A DNA stretch of 64,000 bases from Zhengitettix transpicula (Eukaryota > Arthropoda > Insecta > Orthoptera > Tetrigidae), in the NCBI GenBank assembly GCA_037074705.1, contig CM073595.1, forward strand, positions 55,175,639-55,239,638, given 5' to 3'. A program made the position numbers and the translations under genes. Below, piece by piece: positions 34,090-44,159 of the stretch. The notes under the pieces were generated by a model, which searched no databases, was not told the origin of the DNA, and saw only the letters and a list, made by a program, of their open reading frames with translations. Each line of letters begins with the position of its first letter. Positions within the stretch are counted from its first letter, which is position 1.

Positions 34090-34900
34090 AGGAACAGATG
34101 ACATACTCTTAAAGCATTGGTACTGCCGTCAATTATAATTGGAATTTTGGATGACTCAACCTGACACATCTCCCCTGATTAATTAAATGAAAAATCGTCG
34201 TGTTGCTAATTTTCTTTCTGTTTTCCACTGTCAACTTCCTAGGATGCTCTCAGGACGAAATATTTTTACGCCGTAGTCGTATCAGAGCCAGCGCAGGCAT
34301 GCAAACCAATCATCATTCACTGGAAGTAATGTCGGAACACCTGCATCCATCGCCTTATTAAGTGACTAGGACCAGCTTCTCGTCAGGGCTTCGACCCGCG
34401 TCTCAAACAAGGGCAGATGACCGACTGGTCCTATGGGATGAGCAAGCGGCAATTATCACAAGCTCAAGGACTACCACAAAACAGGTTCAGCCAAATATCC
34501 AAGCGCACGAGCTCCTGGCTCTTGGCTAGTAAATGGCCTGGAAACAGATCTGGTCCTGCGATCTGCAATACAAGAATATTTCCTTCATACTGTGCCAAGA
34601 ATTCCAAATTCCAAATAAATAAAACAGTGAAGTTTAGACGTGCCATGCTCATAGAAGCAAGAAACTGATTTTTTAAAAGAATTGCGTGCTTGACGGACAC
34701 GGAATTAGAAGTGAAATTTCATTCATTTAACTCGTAAATGATTGTCATATTAATAATGTTACATGAATTAATTTTTTCATTAATATATATACATATATAT
34801 ATTAATTAATATATTAATTTATACTCAGGGACGGATGTTTTTTTGTTACTGGAATTTTAATGCTTAAAATGCTTAAAATAGTGCCTGTCAAATTGATAAT
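34090..34900. other. Non-coding stretch
   Basis: Complementary short frames at 34417-34700 are without known domains. There is a TA-rich palindromic run near 34780-34825. Confidence 0.35.
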
Positions 34901-34904
34901 GATT

Positions 34905-35112
34905 GTACTTTAGCCCGTTTAAAATTAGAAGTCTCCCGTCTTGCCTACGTGGTAGGGGGCACTGCACACATATCACACAGGACTTATTCAGCTCACTGAA
35001 TATTGTAGAATAAAACCACTATTGTTCGACAACGTTGCTTTTTTTCAAACGTTGTTAATGGTTCCCTGGGGAACTAACCGCCATCGGTCATCTAATGTAA
35101 ATCAGACTATAG
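34905..35112 (+). repeat. Unnamed interspersed repeat, copy 1
   Basis: It shares ordered blocks with 62930-63178 and 63625-63690: GCCCGTTTAAAATTAGAAGT, ACTTATTCAGCTCACTGA, GCAGAATAACACC-like, ATTGTT, ACGTTGCT, GGGAACTAACCGCCATC and GACTATAG. No tRNA boxes, coding or terminal repeats recognised. Confidence 0.6.
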
Positions 35113-35114
35113 CC

Positions 35115-36520
35115 GTGTTACCGTGCTTTGGTACGGACGTTTATACAATGAAACTAACCTAAAAGTATTACGTCTTTTTGAGGAAAGAACTGCCATACGT
35201 TTCCATACAAAGGTTGGAGAGTAGGGATACAAATAAAATCCGTATTTATGTTTTTGATCATAATTTAAGGCCTTTCTCAATGTTGAAGCACCAAAAAGAA
35301 CCCTCTAGCAGTTCAAATATATCGCAAAATTAAATCAAACAATATGTTCAGATTACAAAAGTTTTCTATGGGCAATTTGTTCCTAAAGAATGATTGGTTT
35401 GTCCAATATAACACATTTAACAATGATTACAATTCAACTACTTCACCTGATTCGATTTAAACGGTGACAGCCGAAGTATTATGCTTTCAACGTAATGGAC
35501 TGTGATGTCACTTCGGTGGTGTAAACGATACTCTGAACCACGTGGGAAGATAAAGAATTTATTATTTTAAAAAAAATTAAAAGCACATTGTTTTGATGCT
35601 CCGCGGCTCCCCAAATGATTTTCAGCGCGTCTAGATGCTAAAATCAGACTTTTTCGTTTCAATAACTCATGAATTAAATTGTTGAAAATAATTTTGGAGA
35701 TTTCATACACCGTACTAGGAAGCTATATTCTAATTTTTACATTTCTAGCTTGAGTAGTACCTGAGATTTCAGGCAGTCAGGATATAATAGTTTTCAGTTA
35801 TTCAAACAGTGGAGTGTTTCTAATATGAGCCACAGGGCCTCCTGTATCTGTCGTCCCAGGTCAGCATATGGAAGCGACAACGGTTTCAAGAGTCGACTTT
35901 CCCATGCCGGTATTTGCTTAGAATACGACGAGGGGGATGAGTGGCCCGCTTCAGGGCATTGCCCAAGATAAGATAAGATAACGCCGGGTGAGATCAGACA
36001 AGACAGACATACTCGAATAAGTTGCAAAAGTTGTGGGAACTGTGGGAGTCCTGTCAAACTCAGCCGCACACAAGCGTTGGGAAAGGATTTTTCTTTCCTT
36101 ACTGTATCAAAATTTGGATTGAGAAAAGAAAATATCCCTGTATCAAGCTATTTAACGACATATTGTGGTAAAGAATAAAATTGCTGAATTAAGGACAATT
36201 TTCATATTATTAAACCCAAAATGTATACAGATTAAAATCTGGCAACAAGGAATGAAATTTCTCAGGAATTGTGGTGTTTAGAAACTAGGAATAACTTTTT
36301 CAGCTTGAATAACAATTTAAACGTGTCAGAAATTTCACTGCTCCTTTTGGTGTTTATAACTACTAATAATGATTGAAGTCCTTTTTCTTTGCCAAGAACA
36401 AAGTATTTTGTAAGAATCCATGAGCATTTTGTAAAATGTACAGAATAGGATAATCCGCGTTATTTTCAATATTAGCTTATACTAAAATAATGATTATCAT
36501 TTTTACTAATAAAAAAATTA
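35115..36520. other. Non-coding stretch
   Basis: A 91-codon minus frame at 35794-36069 in a GC-richer patch matches no family I know. The rest is AT-rich. Confidence 0.35.
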
Positions 36521-36526
36521 GTCTCT

Positions 36527-36595
36527 CTCAGGAATCGAACCCTAGGTTACAAACTTTGCGCATTAACCAACAAGATAATGTGTCCGGGCTTTGCT
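36527..36595 (-). mobile_element. tRNA-like SINE head or tRNA pseudogene
   Basis: The minus strand has a box A-like TATCTTGTTGGTTAATGC and a perfect box B GGTTCGATTCC, with AGCCCGGAC at the start. The 3' end does not pair with the 5' end, so it is not a functional tRNA. Confidence 0.5.
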
Positions 36596-36599
36596 GACG

Positions 36600-37315
36600 T
36601 ATGAAAACTACGCATTTGTTATTCAGAACCTAATTAAAAATTAATCCTTATCGACTAAAAATTCCGTATCTTTTTGTCTCGTCTTTACAGTAAAGGAATA
36701 ATTATTGTCGTGTCTCTTACCGTTCACTAGCTATAGCGTATTTTGGGAAACACGGCAGTAACTACTGACAAGAGACCGTTACCCGGCACTGCCTCAACCC
36801 AAGACAATTTAAGACGTTGTTGAGCCTTCTGGGTCCACTGGTTCAGTCGCAAGAGGACACTCGCTATACATAATGAGCTCTTAAGTTGAATACATTTCGA
36901 AGCCCCTAATTTGCTACAATCGTACACTAACGGAGAATTTTGAATATTGTCGGTGTTATTACACATATTGTTAAACATTACATCGACACATTGACCTTAA
37001 ATAATTTCACTAGCGTGCACTCGAATTATTAAATAATTTCCCTAGTTCTATTAGTACCAGTCATTTAAATCCTCTTCACAAGCTACAGATTTCCTGTTCA
37101 ATTTTACATGCTTCCCAATCCAAATTCTCAAATGTATTCAAGGTTAAAAATGTTCACGTCTGTTTTAAATTATAATAAGATATATTTAATGTCCTATTAA
37201 CATACTTTTCTATAGTTCAAATTAATTCTATTAATCAAAATAATATTTATTTTTTGATGATTATAAATAAAGTGTCACTGTTTTTTTAATGAGATATTTT
37301 TAAAATATAGACCCA
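36600..37315. other. Non-coding stretch
   Basis: An 83-codon minus frame (36727-36978) with no known domain. Otherwise AT-rich. Confidence 0.4.
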
Positions 37316-37318
37316 CTG

Positions 37319-37735
37319 GTTTTTAATAAGTCCCCATAAATAATTCTAGTACTGCAATACTAATTTTGTTAATTAATTTTGAACAAGGAGCTTTCGGCAT
37401 ACAATTTACCCTTAATCATCTACAAAAAATATATAATTTCATAAAACATTTACAATTTAAAACTATTATAATTATATAATTTGTCAACATAAAATTTCTT
37501 TATTATTAAAATATTATTATTCAAAATTACCAATTATTTTGTATATTATATTTCAAAATCATAACTTCAATTCGTCAAAAATGTTTTTGTAGTAGACATC
37601 GATCTTCTCAGTGCATCGGTTCCAACCGGATACGTTTTTTTGTTTATGTTGATGATTAAGACTAAATCATCGGACGAAAAAAAAAATTAATATTGTAGTT
37701 TTAAAATTATTTATGGAGTTATTAAAAACTTCTGG
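37319..37735. mobile_element. Fold-back element H
   Basis: 37319-37425 and 37640-37735 are inverted (TTTTTAATAA, CATAAATAATT, AATACTAATTTT blocks). The left arm carries on the minus strand GATGATTAAGGG...GCCGAAAGCTCC (37387-37420). The right arm carries TTGATGATTAAGACTAAAT, then GGACGAAA near 37667. It has the same design as elements A and D. Confidence 0.75.
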
Positions 37736-37739
37736 GCTT

Positions 37740-38135
37740 ATTTTACAGTAATACATGATTTTTTATTCAACACTGAAGAGAGTAAAATAATTACAGAAAC
37801 CTAGCTGTATTAAATAATTTTTTTAATAATAAAAATGCTTTAATAGGTCGAGAAATATATATGTTATATTATATTCCCAGGCATTTGCGTTAGTAGTTCT
37901 TTCGTCTAGTACAGCAGCTAATAGCCACACTTTCACTGTTGTTTATTAACTTCCGGGTGCCATATGAAGATCACTTTGGAGAGTGGAAAGTCATTAATGT
38001 AATGGACCTTTCACAGAACCTTGTAGGGCACCCTGTCAGGAGTCGTACTTTAAAAATTCTTCCCCAATTTCAATAATGAACCCAGCAAGCCACATTTTTA
38101 TGCATATTGTTCCTACAGTCGCTGTACGGAAACGT
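37740..38135. other. Non-coding AT-rich stretch
   Basis: Nothing recognised. Confidence 0.45.
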
Positions 38136-38139
38136 GGAC

Positions 38140-38870
38140 TTCCCGTGAGTAATAATTTGTTAAGGCTGTTGGATTATCCGAGGTCGGCACCGGTGGCAAA
38201 CCTCCGCAGGAAAGTAAGGATCTAGCCCTTGTCTAGCCGTGCTGTGACGTATAAGATCCACGTATGAGGTGAGTCCTCTCAGCCTCCCACCTGACACACA
38301 AACCGGCGCTTGTTGTGAAAGTCGCGGGGGGGCAGCACAGTCGCCGTGACGCAAGCAGCCAACCTCCCGCAGTCTGTGCGCAACATGTGTGTGCGAAGGA
38401 TTCGTGGTCGCGCGCTGTGATGTTGGCAGGTATGTACGGAGACCCCGACGCGCGGACGGGTCGTTAACCCTGGCACGTTACGCGCGGCTCCGTCGCGACG
38501 TCAGAACGTCCACGTGCGCTTCCCACGACCACCGTTCTCTCTCACAAACTGTGTGACAGGGCAATTTTCGGTTACGAAATGGAAGTGGGTCGGTCCGTGG
38601 AATAATTCGGCTCAGCGCCGAGCTGGTTATGGAGGTCAGGGTTTTGACATTGCGTCCAACTTTGCTGGAAAACGCGCAGACGGCTCCGTTCCGTGTAAGA
38701 TCTTTCCGAGAAAGAGACCAGGAAAAAATAATGCGACTTGCTCTCGAGTACACGGAAATCTGGTGTAGATGAGGGACGTGAATGCATAGTGAAGTGGTAA
38801 GCGATCAGAATTTAGCCTCGGGGATGACGCGGAGACCGTTTGAGCATCGCGATTACTGTTAGACACGCAT
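38140..38870. other. GC- and CpG-rich patch
   Basis: About 700 bp much richer in G, C and CpG than the rest of the window, densest at 38330-38530 (for example GGTATGTACGGAGACCCCGA, GCGCGGACGG, CGCGCGGCTCCGTCGCGACG). Several short frames overlap on both strands, none a known domain. It could be a CpG-rich promoter with a 5' UTR, or an old GC-rich repeat. I cannot decide. Confidence 0.45.
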
Positions 38871-38879
38871 TTTACACCT

Positions 38880-39335
38880 TCAGCTAATACTCATTATCTC
38901 TGCATTCAGTAAACTGTCGTGTAATTTTGGTTGGCGTTTGAGCTAGTTAACTGGTAATGAGCTTATTTTCTATAGTATTTTTTTTTAAAAAAAAAAGCTT
39001 AAAAAAAAGATAAATAACGGTAAAATTGTTTATTTTTTTGGGTTGCTAGAAATACATTTGTTTTATTTTCCAGCTTTTATTAATATGTATTAGATTTATG
39101 CTATCATAATTTATTACTATCAACATTGCGCTTTTAATGTTCGACTATCTCGAATTAGTCATCTATGAATTAATTATACTGTGTTACCTACATAAATTCC
39201 ACCAGGGCCAGGAATCCTTAGTTTTCATTGTCCATACTGTGCTAGAACGAATGAATTGATCCTGGAGGCTGTCATAGTGCCAACAGGTTTCAAACAGCCT
39301 GGAAACGGAAGGACTCTTGCAACTTATTTCATAAT
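38880..39335. other. Non-coding AT-rich stretch
   Basis: A run of T and A homopolymers near 38970-39010. No repeat assigned. Confidence 0.45.
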
Positions 39336-39339
39336 CTAT

Positions 39340-39640
39340 AAAAGAAACATATATGAAATAATGTGTTTCAGTAAATAACCTTATGACAGTTACTTGTGGT
39401 TGTAAATAATTTAATTTACATTGAAGAAAAGGTATATTAATCCGTTTCCTAAAACGTTTATAAAAAAATTCTACATGTTGTGTTCCATACAATTTATAAA
39501 ATTAACCTCCTGTTGATAACACGTCGTTCAGTTTTCAGCCTTATTTTAGGGAACGGATGAAAGCTTCAATGTAAAATAAATTATTTAGAATACCTGTGAC
39601 TGTTACCAGATTATTTACTACGACATTCATCCACCAATGG
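39340..39640. mobile_element. Fold-back element I
   Basis: 39385-39460 and 39540-39620 are inverted: GACAGTTAC, TAAATAATTTAATTTACATT, then ATCCGTTTCCTAAAA on both arms. A minus frame of 102 codons through the left arm is chance. The GAAAC-type motif is only weakly kept (CCTAAAACG). Confidence 0.6.
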
Positions 39641-39844
39641 TTAAATAAACCTAATTCATAAAATAATGTATAATTTTTTTTAACAAATTCACTCGTGAAT
39701 TAATAGAATATTATCGTCAAAGGAAGATATTAACGGCGGAGGAATCATTCGCACAGCTCGATTCACCAATATATAACAGTGAATGAACTTAAAGTTTTCC
39801 CTATATTTAAGTACTTATAATTACATATATTTTTTTATTATTTG

Positions 39845-40045
39845 ATGGCTAGACAGCCCATTGAGTGCCTTGGCCTACCAGGACGACTGCCATGACACAT
39901 TCTAGATTCAGGAGTGACACGTGGTCAGTGCCCATTCTCCCTCGGACTTAACCCCAGTTTTCGTGACCAGGACGAGCACAAACATCCATGGGATTCGATC
40001 CCGGGACCTCTGTGACGCTGACCACTACACCACAGCAGGCCGGAA
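39845..40045 (-). mobile_element. tRNA-derived SINE, nearly complete
   Basis: Minus strand: CCGGCCTGCTGTGGTGTAGT, GGTCAGCGTCACAGAGG, box B GGGATCGAATCCC, then a body with GTTTGTGCTCGTCCTGG, a segment CACGTGTCACTCCTGAATC, and a 3' part GGTAGGCCAAGGCACTC ending in AATAATAAAA. The order of head, body and A-rich tail is complete, about 200 bp. It is the same family as 12895-13025. Confidence 0.8.
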
Positions 40046-40049
40046 TAAT

Positions 40050-41140
40050 TACATCTCCTTCTTGTATTGAATCCCTCAATGTATGCTGCCACCGTTGTCA
40101 CGTCCATTACAGTTTCAGAATCCCTGAATACTGAATAAGGATTACTTTATTACTTGTTTCATTACCGTTTCCGTCCTACATGTTGACTAGATCTGGATCT
40201 TTAGAGTCGTTTTATGTTCAGATAACACTTGCTGCCTTTGCTATGAACGGAAGAGTTGTTCAATCACCCGAGTCTTCACTCAACGATCATCACTATGACG
40301 AAATAGTTTGCTGCCAAACACATCAGGCTGGATTCCACAAAGTTTCGAATGTTTGTCCTCATCGTTCAGGAAGGATCATTAAATTGCTTTCAAGTCCATC
40401 AAAGCTATAGACGGAGTCCTTAAATGACAGTGTGGTCGGTTTACAAGTGTTTACTGACCAGAACCGGATCCGGATCCTTCTTTCAGACAGATTCAATGAC
40501 TGACTTGAAAATAGAAAACTGGTTCAACGTAGAGAGGTCCAGTTGATCCACTCGCTGAAATACTCGAGTCTTAATCAACGATTGTTTCAAGTGATTTAAT
40601 TTTTTAACGGTCGCTTTAACTGTCAACTGATGTACAGAAAGGCAAGTCACGTCCTGTGATGCGGAAATTTATAGTACCATGTATAATTTCTCAAACGCAG
40701 GCGTCATTCATAGCAGCTTTGACGCTATTTCATTCCGTTCTCAATTGCTTAATATTAGAATGAAAAAGTTTTGAATTGCACATTACATTGGGAAAAAAGA
40801 AAATGCATGGCCGAGAATTGCTGTCTTTTTTTAAAAATAATTATAATAAACACGAATCGGTTAGAAAAAATCATTTGTATCAAATATATTAACATTTTAT
40901 CGTTAGTGTGTTAGTATTATTTTCGTTGAACAGACGTTTAGTAACAACGACTAATAAATCAATCAAATTTCAAAATTAAAAATCTATTTTCCGGGTGAAC
41001 CTGACGATCGTGAATTTTTTGGGAATAGAATTAAAACATTATTTAATTTAGATAAACTTGTAATACAATCACTGGTCAACTCACAGAATGCTTCATTAGA
41101 TTTACAATGGACGTTGAATCTCCTAAAATTTCTTCGTCAA
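40050..41140. other. Non-coding stretch
   Basis: A 76-codon plus frame (40180-40410) matches nothing known. No repeat recognised. Confidence 0.4.
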
Positions 41141-41145
41141 GATTG

Positions 41146-41209
41146 GGAAGAGTGAATTGGTCAGCAACACAGAGGTCCCGGGTTCGAATCCCGGCGAGCG
41201 GCATGGACG

Positions 41210-41244
<35 letters not shown>

Positions 41245-41360
41245 CCCGTCATCAAAGAACCTCTCGCTGAAGACTTTCCTGTCAACGCCTTTAAAAAGGA
41301 CACGTCTGCTCCTAAGCCATCACATTGACTCATTCAACACTTGAATTGCCAAATAACAAA
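41146..41360 (+). mobile_element. tRNA-derived SINE containing a GT microsatellite
   Basis: ATTGGTCAGCAACACAGAGG, then a perfect box B region GGGTTCGAATCCCGG (41180-41195), GGCATGGACGT, a (GT)n run at 41210-41243, and a body GAACCTCTCGCTGAAGAC ... GACTCATTCAACACTTG ending near AATAACAAAAAAAG. The microsatellite sits between head and body. Confidence 0.75.
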
Positions 41361-41364
41361 AAAA

Positions 41365-42860
41365 GAAGGGGAATTCTCAATTCTTTCGTAAATCAGAGCG
41401 GAGCGACTTTTGTACATAATTCACATTCGAAGTTATATATTAATTCTAGGAAGCCTTTACTTGTTAGTGATGATTTCACAGCCTGTCGTGGGGAAATCAG
41501 TTTCCAAAGGGCCGTTTTTCAGTGAGTTTCAAACTGTGACAACGCCTCCACGGAGAGTTGAATCTAAAGCAGTTTTATATCTGGCGTTTCTCCAAGACTG
41601 GAAAACCGGCGTTGTTATAGGTTATCCAGCATTTTTTCCAACATCGATAAAAGTTCTGAATCCTCTAGCAGCGGTAAAAATCCACCTCGTTGGGTTACAT
41701 AAATCTGAGATGGCGATAACCGCCATGGCTGTCTTGGCAACGGTAATCAAGTATTCCGTCGCAGCCGTTACTCCGTCTCTGTAATTTACAGGTGTGAAAC
41801 AGACTAGAACACATGGCCCGTTCGCACCTAATAGAAATCGAGTAAAAATTTCGGGAACGAAAACGGCCTAACATGTAATTAAGCTAAATAATTGGGCGGC
41901 TATCCGTGGACAAACAAACTTTCCGTCATCAGAAAGCTTCGAAACATCGACAAAAAAAATCTCTAAAAAACCTTTTAAATTAATTTTTTTTTGCATTACA
42001 TTCCCAAGTTATATGGTCTAAATTAAGAGAGGCAAAGTGGCTGAGTTTAATTTTTTTTAAAAGGTACCTTATAATACGACCATTAAATGAAGACGAGTGA
42101 ATAAACCTAGAGCTCTTAAATGACGAATTTCGGGCTTTAAGAACTTTTATTGCCACACGCAATAAAAAAATAAAATTAGTAAAACGATAACACTGCAAGA
42201 ATTTGTAAACTGATTTTGTTTTTGCAAGTCCCCGATATTATAAGAATACATGGGAATTAATTATTCCCGGGACCACTGTAATGCAGCCATCTGCATGTAA
42301 TCATATTACTTTGCTTGGATTAAGAACTTTAATAACAGACAAAATGTCTTTACCTTTCCTATAATTATCTTTCCAACATTCTTATTTGATGCAATCAACT
42401 ATTGAATACAACAGACGTGATTATAATTAAACGATATTGGGTGTACCAACATGTTCTCTTAAAAAAATGTTCACGATGTATATTTTAATCGTTATTCTTT
42501 AAATTGTAACTTTTCAAACCGTTAGATATAAAAACACTAAAAATGGTACTTGTTTCCGAATAATGGGACTAAAATTTATTTTCTGCGAGCGCGATTCGAA
42601 TTGTAATAATTCTTTCATGTATGTTCTTCGTCGTATCAGCGACTTAATTTGATTAATTCTGAAGAAGTGTTTATAAAATAAAAAGCCCTTCTTCATTTAT
42701 TAACCAAATCCTATGATTAAACAAAATAAATTATATTTCATCTGACTTATGATAATGACCAAGTTTAATACGATATTTCCACATCAGTGGCGACTCTGAT
42801 ATTGAAAGGAAATGCCAAGCCATACAATACAATTTAAATATTATAAAAAAAATTCTGTTG
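41365..42860. other. Non-coding stretch with an unexplained plus frame
   Basis: A plus frame runs from 41410 to 41784 (124 codons; its first ATG is about 22 codons in). It matches no domain I know. 41850-41960 (GAACGAAAACGGCC, CTATCCGTGGACAAACAAAC) may be an interior part of a Helitron-like repeat. The remainder is AT-rich. Confidence 0.3.
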
Positions 42861-42867
42861 CATAATT

Positions 42868-43090
42868 TTTGGAACCTGCTAATTGAAGATCTTGACATTT
42901 TACTCAATCAAATTAATACAAAAATTCTACATCAGTGATGTAATTTTTATTACACTAATTAATTATTAAGGTGTCATATGTCACAGGACACCTTAATAAT
43001 TAATCAGTGTGGTAAAATTTCATCACTGATGTTGAAATTTTTATTTATTTGATTTCGTAAAATGACAAGATCTTCTGTTAGTAGATTTCA
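42868..43090. mobile_element. Long hairpin, MITE-like
   Basis: 42886-42980 and 42985-43074 are inverted almost base for base: AAGATCTTGACATTTTAC against GTAAAATGACAAGATCTT at the ends, ACATCAGTGATG near the middle, AATTAATTATTAAGGTGTC close to the centre. Looser pairing continues out to about 42868 and 43090. The apex is only about 12 bp. It lies 50 bp from the LINE-containing inverted element that follows. Confidence 0.85.
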
Positions 43091-43169
43091 AATTATTTTT
43101 AATGTAATAGAATGAATGTAAAGGAATTTAGGACTTTTTTCAGCCACTTTATTTATTTAATTTATTAAG

Positions 43170-43206
43170 CAACAACGTTTCGGTACATATTCGTACCTTT
43201 AATCAA
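43170..43206 (-). ncRNA. Hammerhead-like motif in a LINE 3' UTR
   Basis: Minus strand: TTGATTAA, then a perfect 5-bp stem GGTAC/GTACC (43193-43197 and 43182-43186) with loop GAATAT, GAAAC (43177-43181), GTT GT T. Stem II and the stem III/cleavage part fit a minimal hammerhead. The YTGANGA part has T where the last G is expected and one extra A. It lies about 70 bases 3' of the LINE ORF stop. Confidence 0.4.
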
Positions 43207-43277
43207 TTTATTTATTTCCAAAAAACTGCAGAATACAGCAAACGTCAAGTAATAAAAAAGAACAGATAATACATAAT

Positions 43278-43936
43278 TAAAATTCCACATTTGGATTACA
43301 TTGAATAAATTCATTTAATGAGTAGAAACGATATTCAATTAACCATTTTTTAATTGAGGTTTTGAACACATTTAATCCTATGGAATGGGCATTCTTAGGT
43401 AATCTATTAAACAGATCAATTGAGATCGAAGGAAATCACTTTGGTGTCACAGTGTGATAATTAAACACTGATGACATAGTTATGATTGTGGTCATAATTA
43501 CCTAAGTTCATCTTCGTACTTGTCAGAGATTTATAAATATACTGATTAACCACAGTACGTATATTTAATTTATCAAATAATGGTCTACAGTGGTTATTAT
43601 ATTTGGAACTGGTGATTATTCGTATCGCTTTTTTTCTGTAGAATGAGGAATTTTTTCAACCTTGCTACCATAAGATAGTATATTATGAAAAAATTCATGC
43701 AGTAGATAATTAGGGGAAACATAGTTCCTCAATTGTCGCAATAGATATAAGGCACGAGATAGTTTAATGCAGATAGAGTCAATGTGTGAATCCCAGGTGA
43801 GTCTTGAATCGACGGTAATGCCAAGAAGCTTCACAGGAAAATTAGGGACATCAGTATTTTTCTTTAGTGCGAAAGAAATTCGTTGTGTTTTATCAGCATT
43901 TAGTTTGAAACCATTTGCTAAATGCTGATAAAACAC
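43278..43936 (-). pseudogene. LINE reverse transcriptase, C-terminal part
   Basis: The minus strand is readable over about 200 codons with a frame change near 43620. It starts LANGFKLNADKTQRISF (the 'N..KT..i.F' block), then VKLLGITVDSRLTWDSHI ('fLGi.iD..LtW..Hi'), then LSRALYLLRQLRNYVSPNYL, then in the next frame KKAIRIITSSKYNNHCRPLF, and DLFNRLPKNAHSIGLNVF ... WLIEYRFYSLNEFI before a stop at 43278. One internal stop is present. These are the post-catalytic RT and C-terminal blocks of an RNase H-less LINE (Jockey/CR1-like by eye). The catalytic part upstream is missing; the element breaks at the palindrome 43882-43939. Confidence 0.9.
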
Positions 43937-43939
43937 AAC
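43882..43939. repeat. Perfect 22-bp palindrome arms at the LINE break
   Basis: 43882-43903 (GTTGTGTTTTATCAGCATTT and two more bases) and 43918-43939 are perfect reverse complements around a 14-base loop. The left arm is LINE coding sequence (block around KTQ) and the right arm is its inverted copy at the 5' limit of the relic. Confidence 0.95.
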
Positions 43940-44124
43940 TTCAGGTTGTCTTCCTATAGAGGAGATATTTACAGAGAGATCAATTTGGAGATCTCCAAAT
44001 GTAACTACCTATATGAAGAAAACCTGAAGAAGATAAGTATATGTACCGAAAAAAAGTTGCTTTCCAAATTAAATTAAATGTTTGAAAAAGGTCATTAATT
44101 TCTTTTAAAAAAAATTAGAATGAA

Positions 44125-44157
44125 TTGATGTCTCAAAATAGGGACGAAACGTAGTGT
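44125..44157 (+). ncRNA. Hammerhead-like motif with 5-bp stem, core incomplete
   Basis: TTGAT, stem GTCTC (44130-44134), loop AAAATA, GGGAC (44141-44145; one G-T pair), GAAAC 44146-44150, GTAGTGT. Stem II abuts GAAAC as expected, but the GA of YTGANGA is missing, so it is likely dead. Confidence 0.35.
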
Positions 44158-44159
44158 TT

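Larger units (their letters stand above)
43145..44095. mobile_element. LINE 3' region flanked by inverted copies of its 3' end (K)
   Basis: 43150-43206 and the complement of 44024-44092 match: TTTAATTTATTAAGCAACAA / TTTAATTTGGAAAGCAA, then GTTTCGGTACATAT against TTTTCGGTACATAT, then (T)TTAATCA or CTTCTTCAGG. The left copy directly follows the stop of the LINE relic on the minus strand. Two head-to-head 3' ends of one LINE-derived repeat, joined near 43940, explain the structure. Confidence 0.7.

Noticed and set aside
38478..38866. Several overlapping ORFs in the CpG-rich patch
   Set aside because: Four frames on two strands cannot all be coding; low stop frequency is expected from GC richness.
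41107..41333. Complementary ORFs of 73 and 85 codons
   Set aside because: Both run through the SINE and its GT microsatellite; the His-Thr and Val-Cys runs are translated repeats.
41930..41960. Another hammerhead-like motif (CATCAGAAAGCTTCGAAACATC)
   Set aside because: The boxes are in the wrong order and spacing on both strands.
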